From JAZKFT01 sp963845495 (GTDB lineage Bacteria > Bacteroidota > Bacteroidia > Chitinophagales > Chitinophagaceae), in NCBI GenBank assembly GCA_963845495.1, contig CAWJTH010000039.1, forward strand, positions 1 to 64,000: a stretch of DNA of 64,000 nucleotides, written 5' to 3'. The notes under the pieces were generated by a model. That model worked only from the letters and a program-made list of their open reading frames with translations, did not search any database and was not told the origin of the DNA. Below are positions 27,569-35,459 of the stretch, in pieces (the stretch's first letter is position 1; each line of letters starts with the position of its first letter). A program made the translations under genes and the position numbers.

Positions 27569-28654
27569 TCACCTCAACACATCTTCAATATCCTTAAAAC
27601 CTTCGCCGGCTTCCATTCCTTCCCATAAAATTTTGTAAATAGTTTCTGCAATTGGCATATTTACACCAATGTGCTGGTTGGTTTCAAACAAACCTTTGCT
27701 GGCAGGAAAACCTTCCGCCACCATATTCATCTCCAATTGAGCAACTTTTACGGAGTAACCTTTGCCAATCATGTTACCAAATGTCCTGTTTCGGCTGTAC
27801 AGCGAATAACAGGTTACCAATAAATCGCCCAAATAAACAGAAGTTGCATATTCAGGCGCTTCCAAGTTGGCGGTTGGCGGTTGGCGGTTGGCTGACTCCG
27901 CCTGTATATTGATATCCGTAGACTGCTTACTGCCATCTTCCATCCGTCCACCGCCTTTTACTTCGGCTATTTTTTTTATAAACCTCACCATTTCGTTGGC
28001 CGAATTCGCAATATAAACACTCAAAAAATTATCGCCGTATTCCAATCCATGTGCAATGCCGGCACCTACCGCATAAATGTTTTTTAGCACCGCAGCATAT
28101 TGTGAACCCCAAACATCCTGATTAACAACCGTGTTTAAATACCATGTTTCAAAATGGCTGGCTACTTGTTGCGTCATTACTTTGCTGATGCCCGAAAACG
28201 TAAGATAGGACAGCTTTTCAGCCGATACCTCTTCCGCATGGCAGGGGCCCATTAAACTAAAATAATCTTGTGGTTTTACTTCGAAATTTTCCGCCAGATA
28301 TTCGTTTAGCAATTGGTGTTTATCGTTTGGTAAAATGCCTTTAATGGCAGAAATAATCTGTTTCCCAACAAAAATATTTTTTGGCAGGCTTTCAAAAAGC
28401 GGGATTAAATAAGCGGAAGGAATACAAACCAATACCGTATTGCTTTTTTTGATCACTTCCTCCAAATTACAATCCATCCGTAATTGCGACACGTCGAAAT
28501 AAGCAGAAGAAAGATAGTGCTGGTTGTGCTTGCGTTTTATAATATGGTCGATGGACGCTTGTTGGCGAAGCCACCAATTTATTTCCAGGTTATTATCGGT
28601 TAAAATTTTGGCCAAAGCCGTTGCCCAGCTTCCGCTTCCTAAAATGCCTATCAC
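27569..28654 (-). CDS. gpsA: glycerol-3-phosphate dehydrogenase [NAD(P)+], with an inserted repeat
   Basis: Makes sn-glycerol 3-phosphate for phospholipids. The N-terminal Rossmann motif is GILGSGSWATALAKIL; further signatures are SLMGPCHAEEV (catalytic region), LKNIYAVGAGIAHGLEYGDN and YLGDLLVTCYS. The GTG at 28654 puts GILGSG two residues from the start. An ATG at 28747 would add 31 residues encoded by a repeat tract and is less likely. The protein is 361 residues against about 330 for relatives. The excess sits at residues about 233-262, exactly where a heptamer palindrome (27871-27957) lies in frame. Confidence 0.85.
   Translation of the reverse strand: MIGILGSGSWATALAKILTDNNLEINWWLRQQASIDHIIKRKHNQHYLSSAYFDVSQLRMDCNLEEVIKKSNTVLVCIPSAYLIPLFESLPKNIFVGKQIISAIKGILPNDKHQLLNEYLAENFEVKPQDYFSLMGPCHAEEVSAEKLSYLTFSGISKVMTQQVASHFETWYLNTVVNQDVWGSQYAAVLKNIYAVGAGIAHGLEYGDNFLSVYIANSANEMVRFIKKIAEVKGGGRMEDGSKQSTDINIQAESANRQPPTANLEAPEYATSVYLGDLLVTCYSLYSRNRTFGNMIGKGYSVKVAQLEMNMVAEGFPASKGLFETNQHIGVNMPIAETIYKILWEGMEAGEGFKDIEDVLR
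27871..27957. repeat. heptamer-repeat palindrome F inside gpsA
   Basis: An 87-bp inverted element inside the coding sequence. The plus-strand left arm has GGCGGTT three times and then GGCTGAC (27871-27898). The right arm (27922-27957), read on minus, begins GGCGGTG, GACGGAT, GGAAGAT. It adds about 29 codons (residues such as GGGRMEDGSKQS and SANRQPPTANL) without breaking the frame. Confidence 0.7.
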
Positions 28655-28685
28655 GTGTTTTATTTTTATATGACAAGAAAAAGCA

Positions 28686-28855
28686 AATATGGGATAATTC
28701 AAAATAATAAATCCCAAATAAAGAAAATTCAAAAAAGGAAAATCCAAAAAAGAAAAATCGAAATTCCAACGAATGAAAAGCTATTTAAATAAAAGTTCTG
28801 TTGGTTTTTGGAATTTGGATTTTGGATTTTGATTTTTTATTTGGATTTTATCACT
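28686..28855. repeat. heptamer-like palindrome N between gpsA and the lipoprotein gene
   Basis: AT-rich arms, left about 28700-28767 and right about 28799-28850. Units are AATCCAA/ATTCCAA with AAATAAA; both arms contain AAATCC-type units next to AAATAAA. The right arm ends at the stop codon (28851-28853) of the lipoprotein gene. Confidence 0.55.
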
Positions 28856-29477
28856 TATTGGTCAGCCCTTGCTTTTCCATGTCATCTACTACTTTTTTAC
28901 TGTAACCGGTTGCCAAGTTTTGCGCTGAGGATGGATCAAAAGTTTCTGATTGTACGGAATACATCAATTTACCCGAATTTAAATCGTACAAATTGCTTTC
29001 CCAGAAATAATTGCTAGTGGTGGTATAATAGCCAGGCGTATAAACCCTATCCCAAAGTGTGTGATAATATCCCCTAAAACCACCGTAATAAATTCCGTAA
29101 GGTTGATAACCAACCGTTCCGGGCGTATAATTTTGTTCCTTGTCCTTATTTAATAAAACCACTGTTAGCACTGCATCGCCACCATTTTTTTTTAACATTT
29201 TCAAAGCCTGTTTTTCGTTGTTGTTAAATGCGGTTGGCCCTAGGGTTTGGTAGGCCGAAACAGCAGTTATTCCTTTGCTTTGCAGCGATTTTACGAGTTC
29301 CGATTCAATGACCGGTTTAAGGTTTTGTTGGGCCAACGGTAAAATGGCATCTACTATAATTTTATTAAAATGCGTTGGACCGCTGGGTGCTTTCCAACTA
29401 CTGGTTACTTTTGTACTGTTGCAGGCGGTAAATATTATTGCCAATCCTAAAAACATAATGATACCTAACTTTTTCAT
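28851..29477 (-). CDS. lipoprotein, DUF4136-like
   Basis: 208 residues. The lipoprotein signal MKKLGIIMFLGLAIIFTAC puts the acylated Cys at residue 19. The body begins STKVTSSWKAP, then DAILPLAQQNLKPVIESEL and a Tyr/Gly-rich stretch (YQPYGIYYGGFRGYYH). The pattern of a small envelope lipoprotein with SSWK near the start and a C-terminal VDDMEKQGL helix resembles DUF4136-type proteins; that match is tentative. Function unknown. Divergent from the rhomboid gene. Confidence 0.7.
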   Translation of the reverse strand: MKKLGIIMFLGLAIIFTACNSTKVTSSWKAPSGPTHFNKIIVDAILPLAQQNLKPVIESELVKSLQSKGITAVSAYQTLGPTAFNNNEKQALKMLKKNGGDAVLTVVLLNKDKEQNYTPGTVGYQPYGIYYGGFRGYYHTLWDRVYTPGYYTTTSNYFWESNLYDLNSGKLMYSVQSETFDPSSAQNLATGYSKKVVDDMEKQGLTNK

Positions 29478-29610
29478 GCTATCTTCTTTATGGAAAATTG
29501 TTTAAAAAACAGTGCCAAATACAACTAAAAAAATTCGGTAAATAATTTTATTAACAATATGCTTTTCAAGCAGTTAAAACGCTGTTTGTAGATTATTCGA
29601 AAAAAAATCC

Positions 29611-30712
29611 ATGCTAGTAAAAAAAATAAATTATAGTGGTAACGGAAAAATGCAGCAGCCCAACTTTAAACCGCGTTTGTGGCTTTTTTTACAAAACACG
29701 CCCATTACTTTTATACTGATTGCACTCAATCTTTCATTTTTTTTAGCCATGTGCGGCAGCGGCTTAAGCATTATGGAGCCAACCGCGGTAGATGTTTTAA
29801 CTTGGGGCGGCAACATGCGCAGCTACACACTGGGCGGCGATTGGTGGCGGCTAATTACCAATTTGTTTGTGCATTTTGGTCTCGTACATTTTGCATTAAA
29901 TATATTCGTTTTGTTTGAGCTAGGTATTTTCTTAGAAAAAACAATTGGCCGTTGGGCTTATTTATTTACCTATTTTTCTACTGGAATTTTAGCTAGTCTT
30001 ATAAGCATTTGGTGGAATAGCGAAGGCGTAAGTGCAGGCGCATCGGGGTCTATTTTTGGACTGTTTGGCACTTTTGTTGTTTTATTGATTGGCAATTCCA
30101 TTGAAAAATCGAAGCGGCAAAGGCTGTTCACTCATAATCGGGTTAACTATTATTATTGACCTAGGTTTTAGCCTATATAAAAAAATTGATAACGCAGCTA
30201 TTATCGGTGGGTTTATAAGTGGCGTTGCATTTGGCTGCTTATTGTATTGGTTTGTTAGCCTAAAAAAAAATATATTTATTTTTTCGGCGATTGTTTTGGC
30301 AATTAGTGTTGGAATGTCGGCTGCTTTCCTTTATTTGAACCGCGATGATACCAAGGCATTTCAAAAAGCAATTGGACTAATAAGCGAACAGGAACAAAAA
30401 GCCTTAGGTGCACAAAAGAAATTGGTAACAGCCAATGCTACGCAAGGTTTGGCCCAAATTAATACTGTTATGTTGCCCGCTTGGGAAAAAGGTAGGCAAC
30501 TTATTGCGCAAGCCAAACAATTGCATTTAAACCAACGCCAGCAAAAAGTTCGGCAAGAATTGGCCAATTATCTTGACCTTCAGGTAAAACAAACCAATTT
30601 AATAGGGCAATATTTTAAGGGCGATTCTCTGTTGGTAAAACAGCAATTGCCTGTGGTAAAACAACAAATCGATTCGATATTAAAAATCATGAACGAAACG
30701 CTTAGTCAATAA
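29611..30712 (+). CDS. rhomboid-family membrane protein lacking the catalytic His (frame broken by one base)
   Basis: Rhomboid fold, 366 residues when restored. Seen: WWRLITNLFVHFGLVHFALN (loop 1/TM2), SAGASGSIFGLFG with the GxSG serine, and the last core helix IDNAAIIGGFISG. In active rhomboids this helix reads NAAHxGG; here the catalytic His is Ile, so proteolysis is not expected. A C-terminal coiled-coil-like extension (about residues 240-366) follows. As read, the frame shifts within 30125-30140: one extra base after RLFT (first frame) before IIGLTIII (second frame). An alternative start is the ATG at 29650. The M23 peptidase gene follows after 15 bp. Confidence 0.8.
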
Positions 30713-30727
30713 TTCGTATATTTCCAG

Positions 30728-31435
30728 ATGCTAGCAATAGACTTCTTTAATATTATAAAAAAACATCAACCTTTTTTAAAACCTATTGTACGTTTAAATA
30801 AAGGAGAACGATTGATTACGCTTGATTTATCAACCCAAAATGGAAATATATCGTCGGATTTGATGGCGGATGTAAATAGTCTTTCTACTTATATTAACCA
30901 ACAAATAACCAATTCTGGCGCAGCTTTTGGCATTGGCGGATATTTAGAAAACAGAAAATTATACCAACATAGTCCACTTTTTAATGCACAACAAAAAGAA
31001 ACTGAGCCTAGAACCATTCATTTAGGCGTTGATATTTGGGGGCCGGCTGGTACGCCTGTTTTTACACCTTTGGGCGGAACGGTGCATAGTTTTGCTTTCA
31101 ACAATCACAAGGGCGATTATGGCGCCACTATTGTTTTGCAGCACCAATTGGATGGATTTGTTTTTCACACCTTGTATGGTCATCTTTCGCCGGCCGATTT
31201 AACTTATTTAAAGCCAAATAATTATATCAGTCCAGGCATTTGCATCGGCCATTTTGGAACGCCGGCAGAAAATGGCAATTGGCCGCCACATCTTCATTTT
31301 CAAATAATTATCGATATGCAAATGAAAACCGGTGATTATCCCGGCGTATGTGCGGCTTTGCAAAAAGGCTATTATCAGTTGAATTGCCCCGATGCAAACT
31401 TATTATTACCATTAGCGCCTGCCTTACCAGCTTAA
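30728..31435 (+). CDS. M23 family metallopeptidase (LytM-like)
   Basis: 235 residues with a C-terminal peptidase M23 domain. The zinc ligands are visible: HLGVDIWGPAGTPV (HxxxD), LYGHLS and HLHFQ. The family cuts peptide cross-links of peptidoglycan. No clear signal peptide or membrane helix is present, which is unusual for an M23 enzyme, so cytoplasmic location or non-classical export is open. It is 15 bp after the rhomboid-like gene, so the two are probably co-transcribed. Confidence 0.85.
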   Translation: MLAIDFFNIIKKHQPFLKPIVRLNKGERLITLDLSTQNGNISSDLMADVNSLSTYINQQITNSGAAFGIGGYLENRKLYQHSPLFNAQQKETEPRTIHLGVDIWGPAGTPVFTPLGGTVHSFAFNNHKGDYGATIVLQHQLDGFVFHTLYGHLSPADLTYLKPNNYISPGICIGHFGTPAENGNWPPHLHFQIIIDMQMKTGDYPGVCAALQKGYYQLNCPDANLLLPLAPALPA

Positions 31436-31563
31436 AAATTGGTTGGTGCCTTAAGTTATGTTTTTAAAGAAGGTATTTTAAGAAAAAGAATTAACGCTTT
31501 TTTTCAAAAAGCATCCTAGCTTGGCAAAAAAATTTTATCATTGCAAAAATTTTATCTCTAGAT

Positions 31564-32316
31564 ATGCAGCACGAAACGCATCACGAAGAAGCAGTTGAAA
31601 AAACAAGTGGTATACCTATTTTGGGCGTGGCCGTCATCCTTGCCATTTTGGCCATTTTTTTATTAAGCTATTTTAAAAACGACTCAAATGGCGTTACAAA
31701 AGGTAACATTTGGGATATTAAAAACGGCACCGTAAATACTGGCGAAAAAGAAGAAGGCGAAACGCACGACGATGCAACCGTAATGGCAAACCCAGCAAGT
31801 CTAGGAAAATTAGATAGCGCTACCGGTAATTTTATTTACAACGTTGGCGAAATCACCAAATTAAAATTGCCTGACAGCACTTTTATTACCGCTGGCGAAA
31901 ACAGTACCGAAGCGAAATTGATTAAATTTTTGAGCGATGCCAGCTTATCCGTAGACACGGTAAATAAAACCAATGGCTGGATTAGCTGCGACCGCCTTTA
32001 TTTTGAAACCGGCAAAAGCACTTTAACGCCAGAAAGCCAAAACCAGTTAAAAAATATTGCAGCTATTTTAAAAGCATTCCCGGTTGCAATGGTAAAAATT
32101 GGCGGTTATACTGATAGCACAGGAAGCGCCGAAACCAATAAAAAGTTGAGTGAGGATCGTGCGAATGCTGCTTCTGCAAGTTTGGTAAGTTTAGGAACAG
32201 GTACTGAAAGGTTAAAAGCCGAAGGCTATGGCCCAGAACATCCTATTGCAAGCAACGCAACTCCCGAAGGCCGTGCCTTAAACCGCAGGATTGATTTAAG
32301 GGTAACGAAGAAATAG
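31564..32316 (+). CDS. OmpA family peptidoglycan-binding protein
   Basis: 250 residues. One membrane helix near the N-terminus (residues about 18-37, ILGVAVILAILAIFLLSYF) anchors a periplasmic linker and a C-terminal OmpA domain (about 135-250): LYFETGKSTLTPESQNQL, VKIGGYTDSTGSAETNKKLS, GRALNRRIDLRV. The domain binds diaminopimelate in peptidoglycan. An inner-membrane-anchored OmpA-domain protein probably links membrane and wall. A strong terminator follows. Confidence 0.85.
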   Translation: MQHETHHEEAVEKTSGIPILGVAVILAILAIFLLSYFKNDSNGVTKGNIWDIKNGTVNTGEKEEGETHDDATVMANPASLGKLDSATGNFIYNVGEITKLKLPDSTFITAGENSTEAKLIKFLSDASLSVDTVNKTNGWISCDRLYFETGKSTLTPESQNQLKNIAAILKAFPVAMVKIGGYTDSTGSAETNKKLSEDRANAASASLVSLGTGTERLKAEGYGPEHPIASNATPEGRALNRRIDLRVTKK

Positions 32317-32373
32317 TAAATAAATCAATGGCTATTAAGTCATTAGGTTGTAAGTTATTTAATTTTACTGCAT

Positions 32374-32423
32374 AAATTTTAAAGAATAGCCCCGAAAAAT
32401 TTCGGGGCTATTCTTTAAAATTT
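32374..32423. terminator. 24-bp hairpin terminator after the OmpA gene
   Basis: Perfect arms 32374-32397 and 32400-32423 with a GCCCCGAAA/TTTCGGGGC centre and AT ends. It can terminate transcription in both directions, here for the OmpA gene and possibly the convergent reductase. Confidence 0.85.
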
Positions 32424-32450
32424 CAATTATCTTTCAAGACCTAGCAAATC

Positions 32451-32511
32451 GACCCATTGACCCCATTGACCATTGACTATTGACCATTGACAATTGACCA
32501 TGACGTCCGAC
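32451..32511. repeat. heptamer-repeat tract G (single arm)
   Basis: Eight or nine units of ATTGACC type (variants ATTGACT, ATTGACA), ending 10 bp before the stop codon of the gene at 32521. No inverted partner arm is evident. Same unit class (GACC core) as the arms inside mfd and the 26-copy array. Confidence 0.7.
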
Positions 32512-32520
32512 AAAGTAAAG

Positions 32521-33165
32521 TTATTTTAATAGCCTAAAAGCATGCCCCCAACTGTTGTGTAAAAAACCGGGGATGCACCATAAAATACACAATGCTTCAA
32601 TGGCCACAGCAGCTCTTATCGTACCCATATCGGCAGTGTCCCAACCAAAGGCGGTTAAAATATCGGTAACGGTTTGTTTGGCATCGGCTTCGTTCCCACA
32701 AATAAACATGGTTGGCTTCTCTTGAAACGCTGGTTTATACATGGTTGCGCTTCCAGTGCTGCTAAAAGCTTTAACAAATTTAGCTTTGGGCGCAAGTAGT
32801 TGCAACCGCTCCATCAGCGATTCATTTTGCTGCGTAAAAAATGTAAGCACACCGTTTTGTGGCGGGTTTAGTTTTTCTAACGGATTTGTGGTATCAATCA
32901 CTACTTTATTTGTAACATTGGTAATACCAGCCAATTCAATTGCTTCTTCGGCCGCATCTCCCCTTACTGCCAAAACCAATAAATCACCAAATTTTGCAGT
33001 TTGCTCAAAATCGCCAATTTTGGCTGTAGGATTAGCTTTTTGCCATTTTACCACTTTTTCTTTTGTGATATTCCTTGTGCCTAACATTACGTCATGGCCT
33101 TCATTTAAAAATGCATTTCCCAAGGTTTGTCCCACAACGCCTGATCCGATGATGCCAATTTTCAT
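32521..33165 (-). CDS. NADPH-dependent F420 reductase-like dinucleotide-binding protein
   Basis: 214 residues from the ATG at 33165 (MKIGIIGSGVVGQTLGNAFL); an ATG seven codons upstream (33186) is less likely. The Rossmann motif GSGVVG, LGTRN, VLAVRGDAAEEAI and VIDTTNPLEK fit the F420-dependent NADP reductase-like/NAD(P)-binding family. In bacteria without F420 such proteins act as NADPH-dependent oxidoreductases of unknown substrate. It is 57 bp downstream of another NAD(P)-binding protein on the same strand, so probably one transcript. Confidence 0.8.
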   Translation of the reverse strand: MKIGIIGSGVVGQTLGNAFLNEGHDVMLGTRNITKEKVVKWQKANPTAKIGDFEQTAKFGDLLVLAVRGDAAEEAIELAGITNVTNKVVIDTTNPLEKLNPPQNGVLTFFTQQNESLMERLQLLAPKAKFVKAFSSTGSATMYKPAFQEKPTMFICGNEADAKQTVTDILTAFGWDTADMGTIRAAVAIEALCILWCIPGFLHNSWGHAFRLLK

Positions 33166-33222
33166 GTAGCTAATTTTAGCGTTCAATAATCGTAAATAAA
33201 CCCTAAAATTATTTTAAATAAA

Positions 33223-33876
33223 TTACAGTTCAAATTCTTTTATTTCATTTGATAAAACAATTTTTGTAGCTGGTTCTTTTTTGATAGCATAATAAATCAT
33301 GGCTCTGCCCAATGCTTTGGCTGAAACAGAGCGGTATTTTTTTAAGGGTCCAATCAATAACGGGTTGGCAACTTTGAATAAGAAATTTTTAATTTTTTGT
33401 CTGAAAGCCTCTTCTTTTTTACTGCCAGTTACAAGGGCTGGCCGAAAAATGTACAAACTGGAAAAGCCTAGTTTCTTTATCGCATCTTCCGTTTTTCCTT
33501 TTACCTGATCATAAATTTTATTTGAATTTACATTCGCGTTTCTTGAGCTAATTAACAAAAACTTTGAGGATCCGTTCTCTTTTTGCAATTTGGCAACCTT
33601 TAATGGAAAATCCAAGTCTGATTGTTCAAATGCCGATTGGCTACCGGCTTTTTTAATGGTAGAATCGATGCAACAAAAAACATCATCTGCATTAACCGAA
33701 CTATCAAATGATTGTGGTTCAATAATTTTTTCAACTAATTTGTTATGTACCGCTTTTATATGCCTTCTTGCATAAACAGTAACCTCATCGTAGGCATCAT
33801 CTTGCAATAGAAGTTTTAATAGGTATCTTCCTACTAAGCTGGACGCACCTAACACTAATGCCTTTTTTTTAGCCAT
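33223..33876 (-). CDS. NAD(P)-binding oxidoreductase, HTATIP2-like atypical SDR
   Basis: 217 residues. N-terminal ALVLGASSLVGRYLLKLLL is the dinucleotide-binding loop (GASxxxG). DDVFCCIDSTIKKAGSQ and KFLLISSRNANVNS follow, with the YxxxK pair in YDQVKGK and FRPALVTG. Order and length match the HTATIP2-like short-chain dehydrogenase group. The substrate is unknown. Divergent from ruvB, with a 229-bp gap. Confidence 0.8.
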   Translation of the reverse strand: MAKKKALVLGASSLVGRYLLKLLLQDDAYDEVTVYARRHIKAVHNKLVEKIIEPQSFDSSVNADDVFCCIDSTIKKAGSQSAFEQSDLDFPLKVAKLQKENGSSKFLLISSRNANVNSNKIYDQVKGKTEDAIKKLGFSSLYIFRPALVTGSKKEEAFRQKIKNFLFKVANPLLIGPLKKYRSVSAKALGRAMIYYAIKKEPATKIVLSNEIKEFEL

Positions 33877-34105
33877 ATTAGATTTAGTTGATACAATTAT
33901 GAAAACAAACCAAGCGAATTAAATTAAAAAATTCAAATAATGATCAATATTTTTTTTGATTGCCAAAATATTTTCAATAAAAAAGTATTTAATTTCTATT
34001 AATCTAAAAATAATTTAATATAGCAATACATTGTTCAACCATCTTGAAATCGAAAAATTACTGTCAACTTTGTAATACGGTATCGCTGTATTTTTACCGC
34101 ATTAC

Positions 34106-35143
34106 ATGCAAAATCAAAACCTACATACCGATAAAGAGAACCTTTCTTCTGCCGATAAGGAATTTGAAAACAATATTAGGCCGCAACAAATTGCAGAATT
34201 TTCCGGACAACCGCAGTTGATTGAAAACTTGGTAATTTTTATACGTGCCGCAAAACTGCGTGGCGAAGCGCTGGATCATGTACTTTTCCATGGCCCGCCA
34301 GGGCTTGGCAAAACCACGTTGAGCCGCATTGTGGCCAATGAGTTAGGTGTAAAAATTAAGGAAACCAGCGGCCCGGTTATTGAAAAACCGGGCGATTTGG
34401 CTGGTCTTCTTACCGCTTTGGAGCCCAATGATGTATTGTTTATTGATGAAATACATCGATTAAGCAATGTGGTGGAAGAATATTTGTATGCGGCCATGGA
34501 AGATTACCGTATTGATATTATGATTGACAGTGGCCCCAACGCCCGCAGTATCCAAATTAATTTAAACCAATTTACCCTTATTGGCGCTACCACGCGAAGC
34601 GGTTTATTAACGGCACCTTTGTTAAGCCGTTTTGGCATAAAAAGCAGGCTGGAATATTACAATGCCGAAACCTTGAAAAAAATTATTTTACGGGCCGCCG
34701 ATATTTTAAAAACCAAAATTAGTGTAGATGCAGCCGGTGAAATCAGCCGGCGTAGCCGTGGCACACCACGTATTGCCAATGGCTTGTTGCGGCGCGTCAG
34801 GGATTTTGCACAAGTATTGAACGACGGCATTATTGACATTGGCATTACCCAACATGCCTTAAAAGCCCTGAATGTGGACGAACATGGGTTGGACGAAATG
34901 GACAACCGTATTTTGACGGCAATTATCGATAAATTTAAAGGCGGCCCCGTTGGATTAACAACTATTGCAACTGCAGTGGGTGAAGAAGCCGGTACTTTGG
35001 AAGAAGTGTACGAACCCTTTTTAATACAAGAAGGCTTTTTACAGCGTACGCCCCGCGGCCGCGAAGTAACAGCAAAAGCCTATGACCATCTTGGCAAAAA
35101 AAAGCCAGGAACAGGAGGTATCGGTTTTTTGTTTGAAGGATGA
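34106..35143 (+). CDS. ruvB: Holliday junction branch migration ATPase RuvB
   Basis: 345 residues, full length. Walker A is LFHGPPGLGKTTLSRIV, Walker B LFIDEIHRL, sensor 1 LIGATTRSGLL and the arginine finger region TAPLLSRFGI. The C-terminal winged-helix DNA-binding domain contains RTPRGREVTAKAYDHLG. RuvB drives branch migration with RuvA in recombinational repair; ruvA is not in the window. A heptamer palindrome starts 11 bp after the stop. Confidence 0.97.
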   Translation: MQNQNLHTDKENLSSADKEFENNIRPQQIAEFSGQPQLIENLVIFIRAAKLRGEALDHVLFHGPPGLGKTTLSRIVANELGVKIKETSGPVIEKPGDLAGLLTALEPNDVLFIDEIHRLSNVVEEYLYAAMEDYRIDIMIDSGPNARSIQINLNQFTLIGATTRSGLLTAPLLSRFGIKSRLEYYNAETLKKIILRAADILKTKISVDAAGEISRRSRGTPRIANGLLRRVRDFAQVLNDGIIDIGITQHALKALNVDEHGLDEMDNRILTAIIDKFKGGPVGLTTIATAVGEEAGTLEEVYEPFLIQEGFLQRTPRGREVTAKAYDHLGKKKPGTGGIGFLFEG

Positions 35144-35154
35144 AAACAAGCAAT

Positions 35155-35258
35155 TAGCTGTGAGCTATGAGCTATGAGCAAAGCGCCTTTTTTACACAAT
35201 ATAAACCTTGAAAAAAGTTCAAAAAGCTCAAAGCTACCAGCTAAAAGCTCATGGTTAA
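35155..35258. repeat. heptamer-repeat palindrome H after ruvB
   Basis: Left arm 35155-35181 with AGCTGTG, AGCTATG, AGCTATG, AGCAAAG. The right arm (35218-35258), read on minus, has AGCTTTT, AGCTGGT, AGCTTTG, AGCTTTT. Same AGCTNNN class as the element at 50813, 15 kb away. Confidence 0.7.
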
Positions 35259-35330
35259 AACGCTTTAATAGTTTGCAAAATTTATTTTCACAAAACCTTC
35301 ATAAAAACCCTCTTTTTCAACGTATTTGAA

Positions 35331-35361
35331 TTGGCAAAAAGGCTTCTTTTTGTTATATTTG
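35331..35361 (+). promoter_or_regulatory. promoter of gyrB
   Basis: TTG at 35331-35333, 20 bases, then TATATTTG at 35354-35361: an exact -7 box of the Bacteroidota type. The leader to the ATG at 35460 is about 95 bases, in contrast to the very short leaders of yqgE, terC and the DsbA-like gene. Confidence 0.65.
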
Positions 35362-35459
35362 CAGACTTTGCAAGATTGCAGGGAATTAAAATTTGGAACT
35401 GATTTTTCCAATTTATTTTTCCAAATCTATCCCAACAACAAAGGGCCTACAAACAGATT

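Noticed and set aside
28655..28747. Longer gpsA starting at the ATG at 28747
   Set aside because: The extra 31 residues are encoded by an AT-rich repeat tract and precede the Rossmann loop, which normally lies at the very N-terminus.
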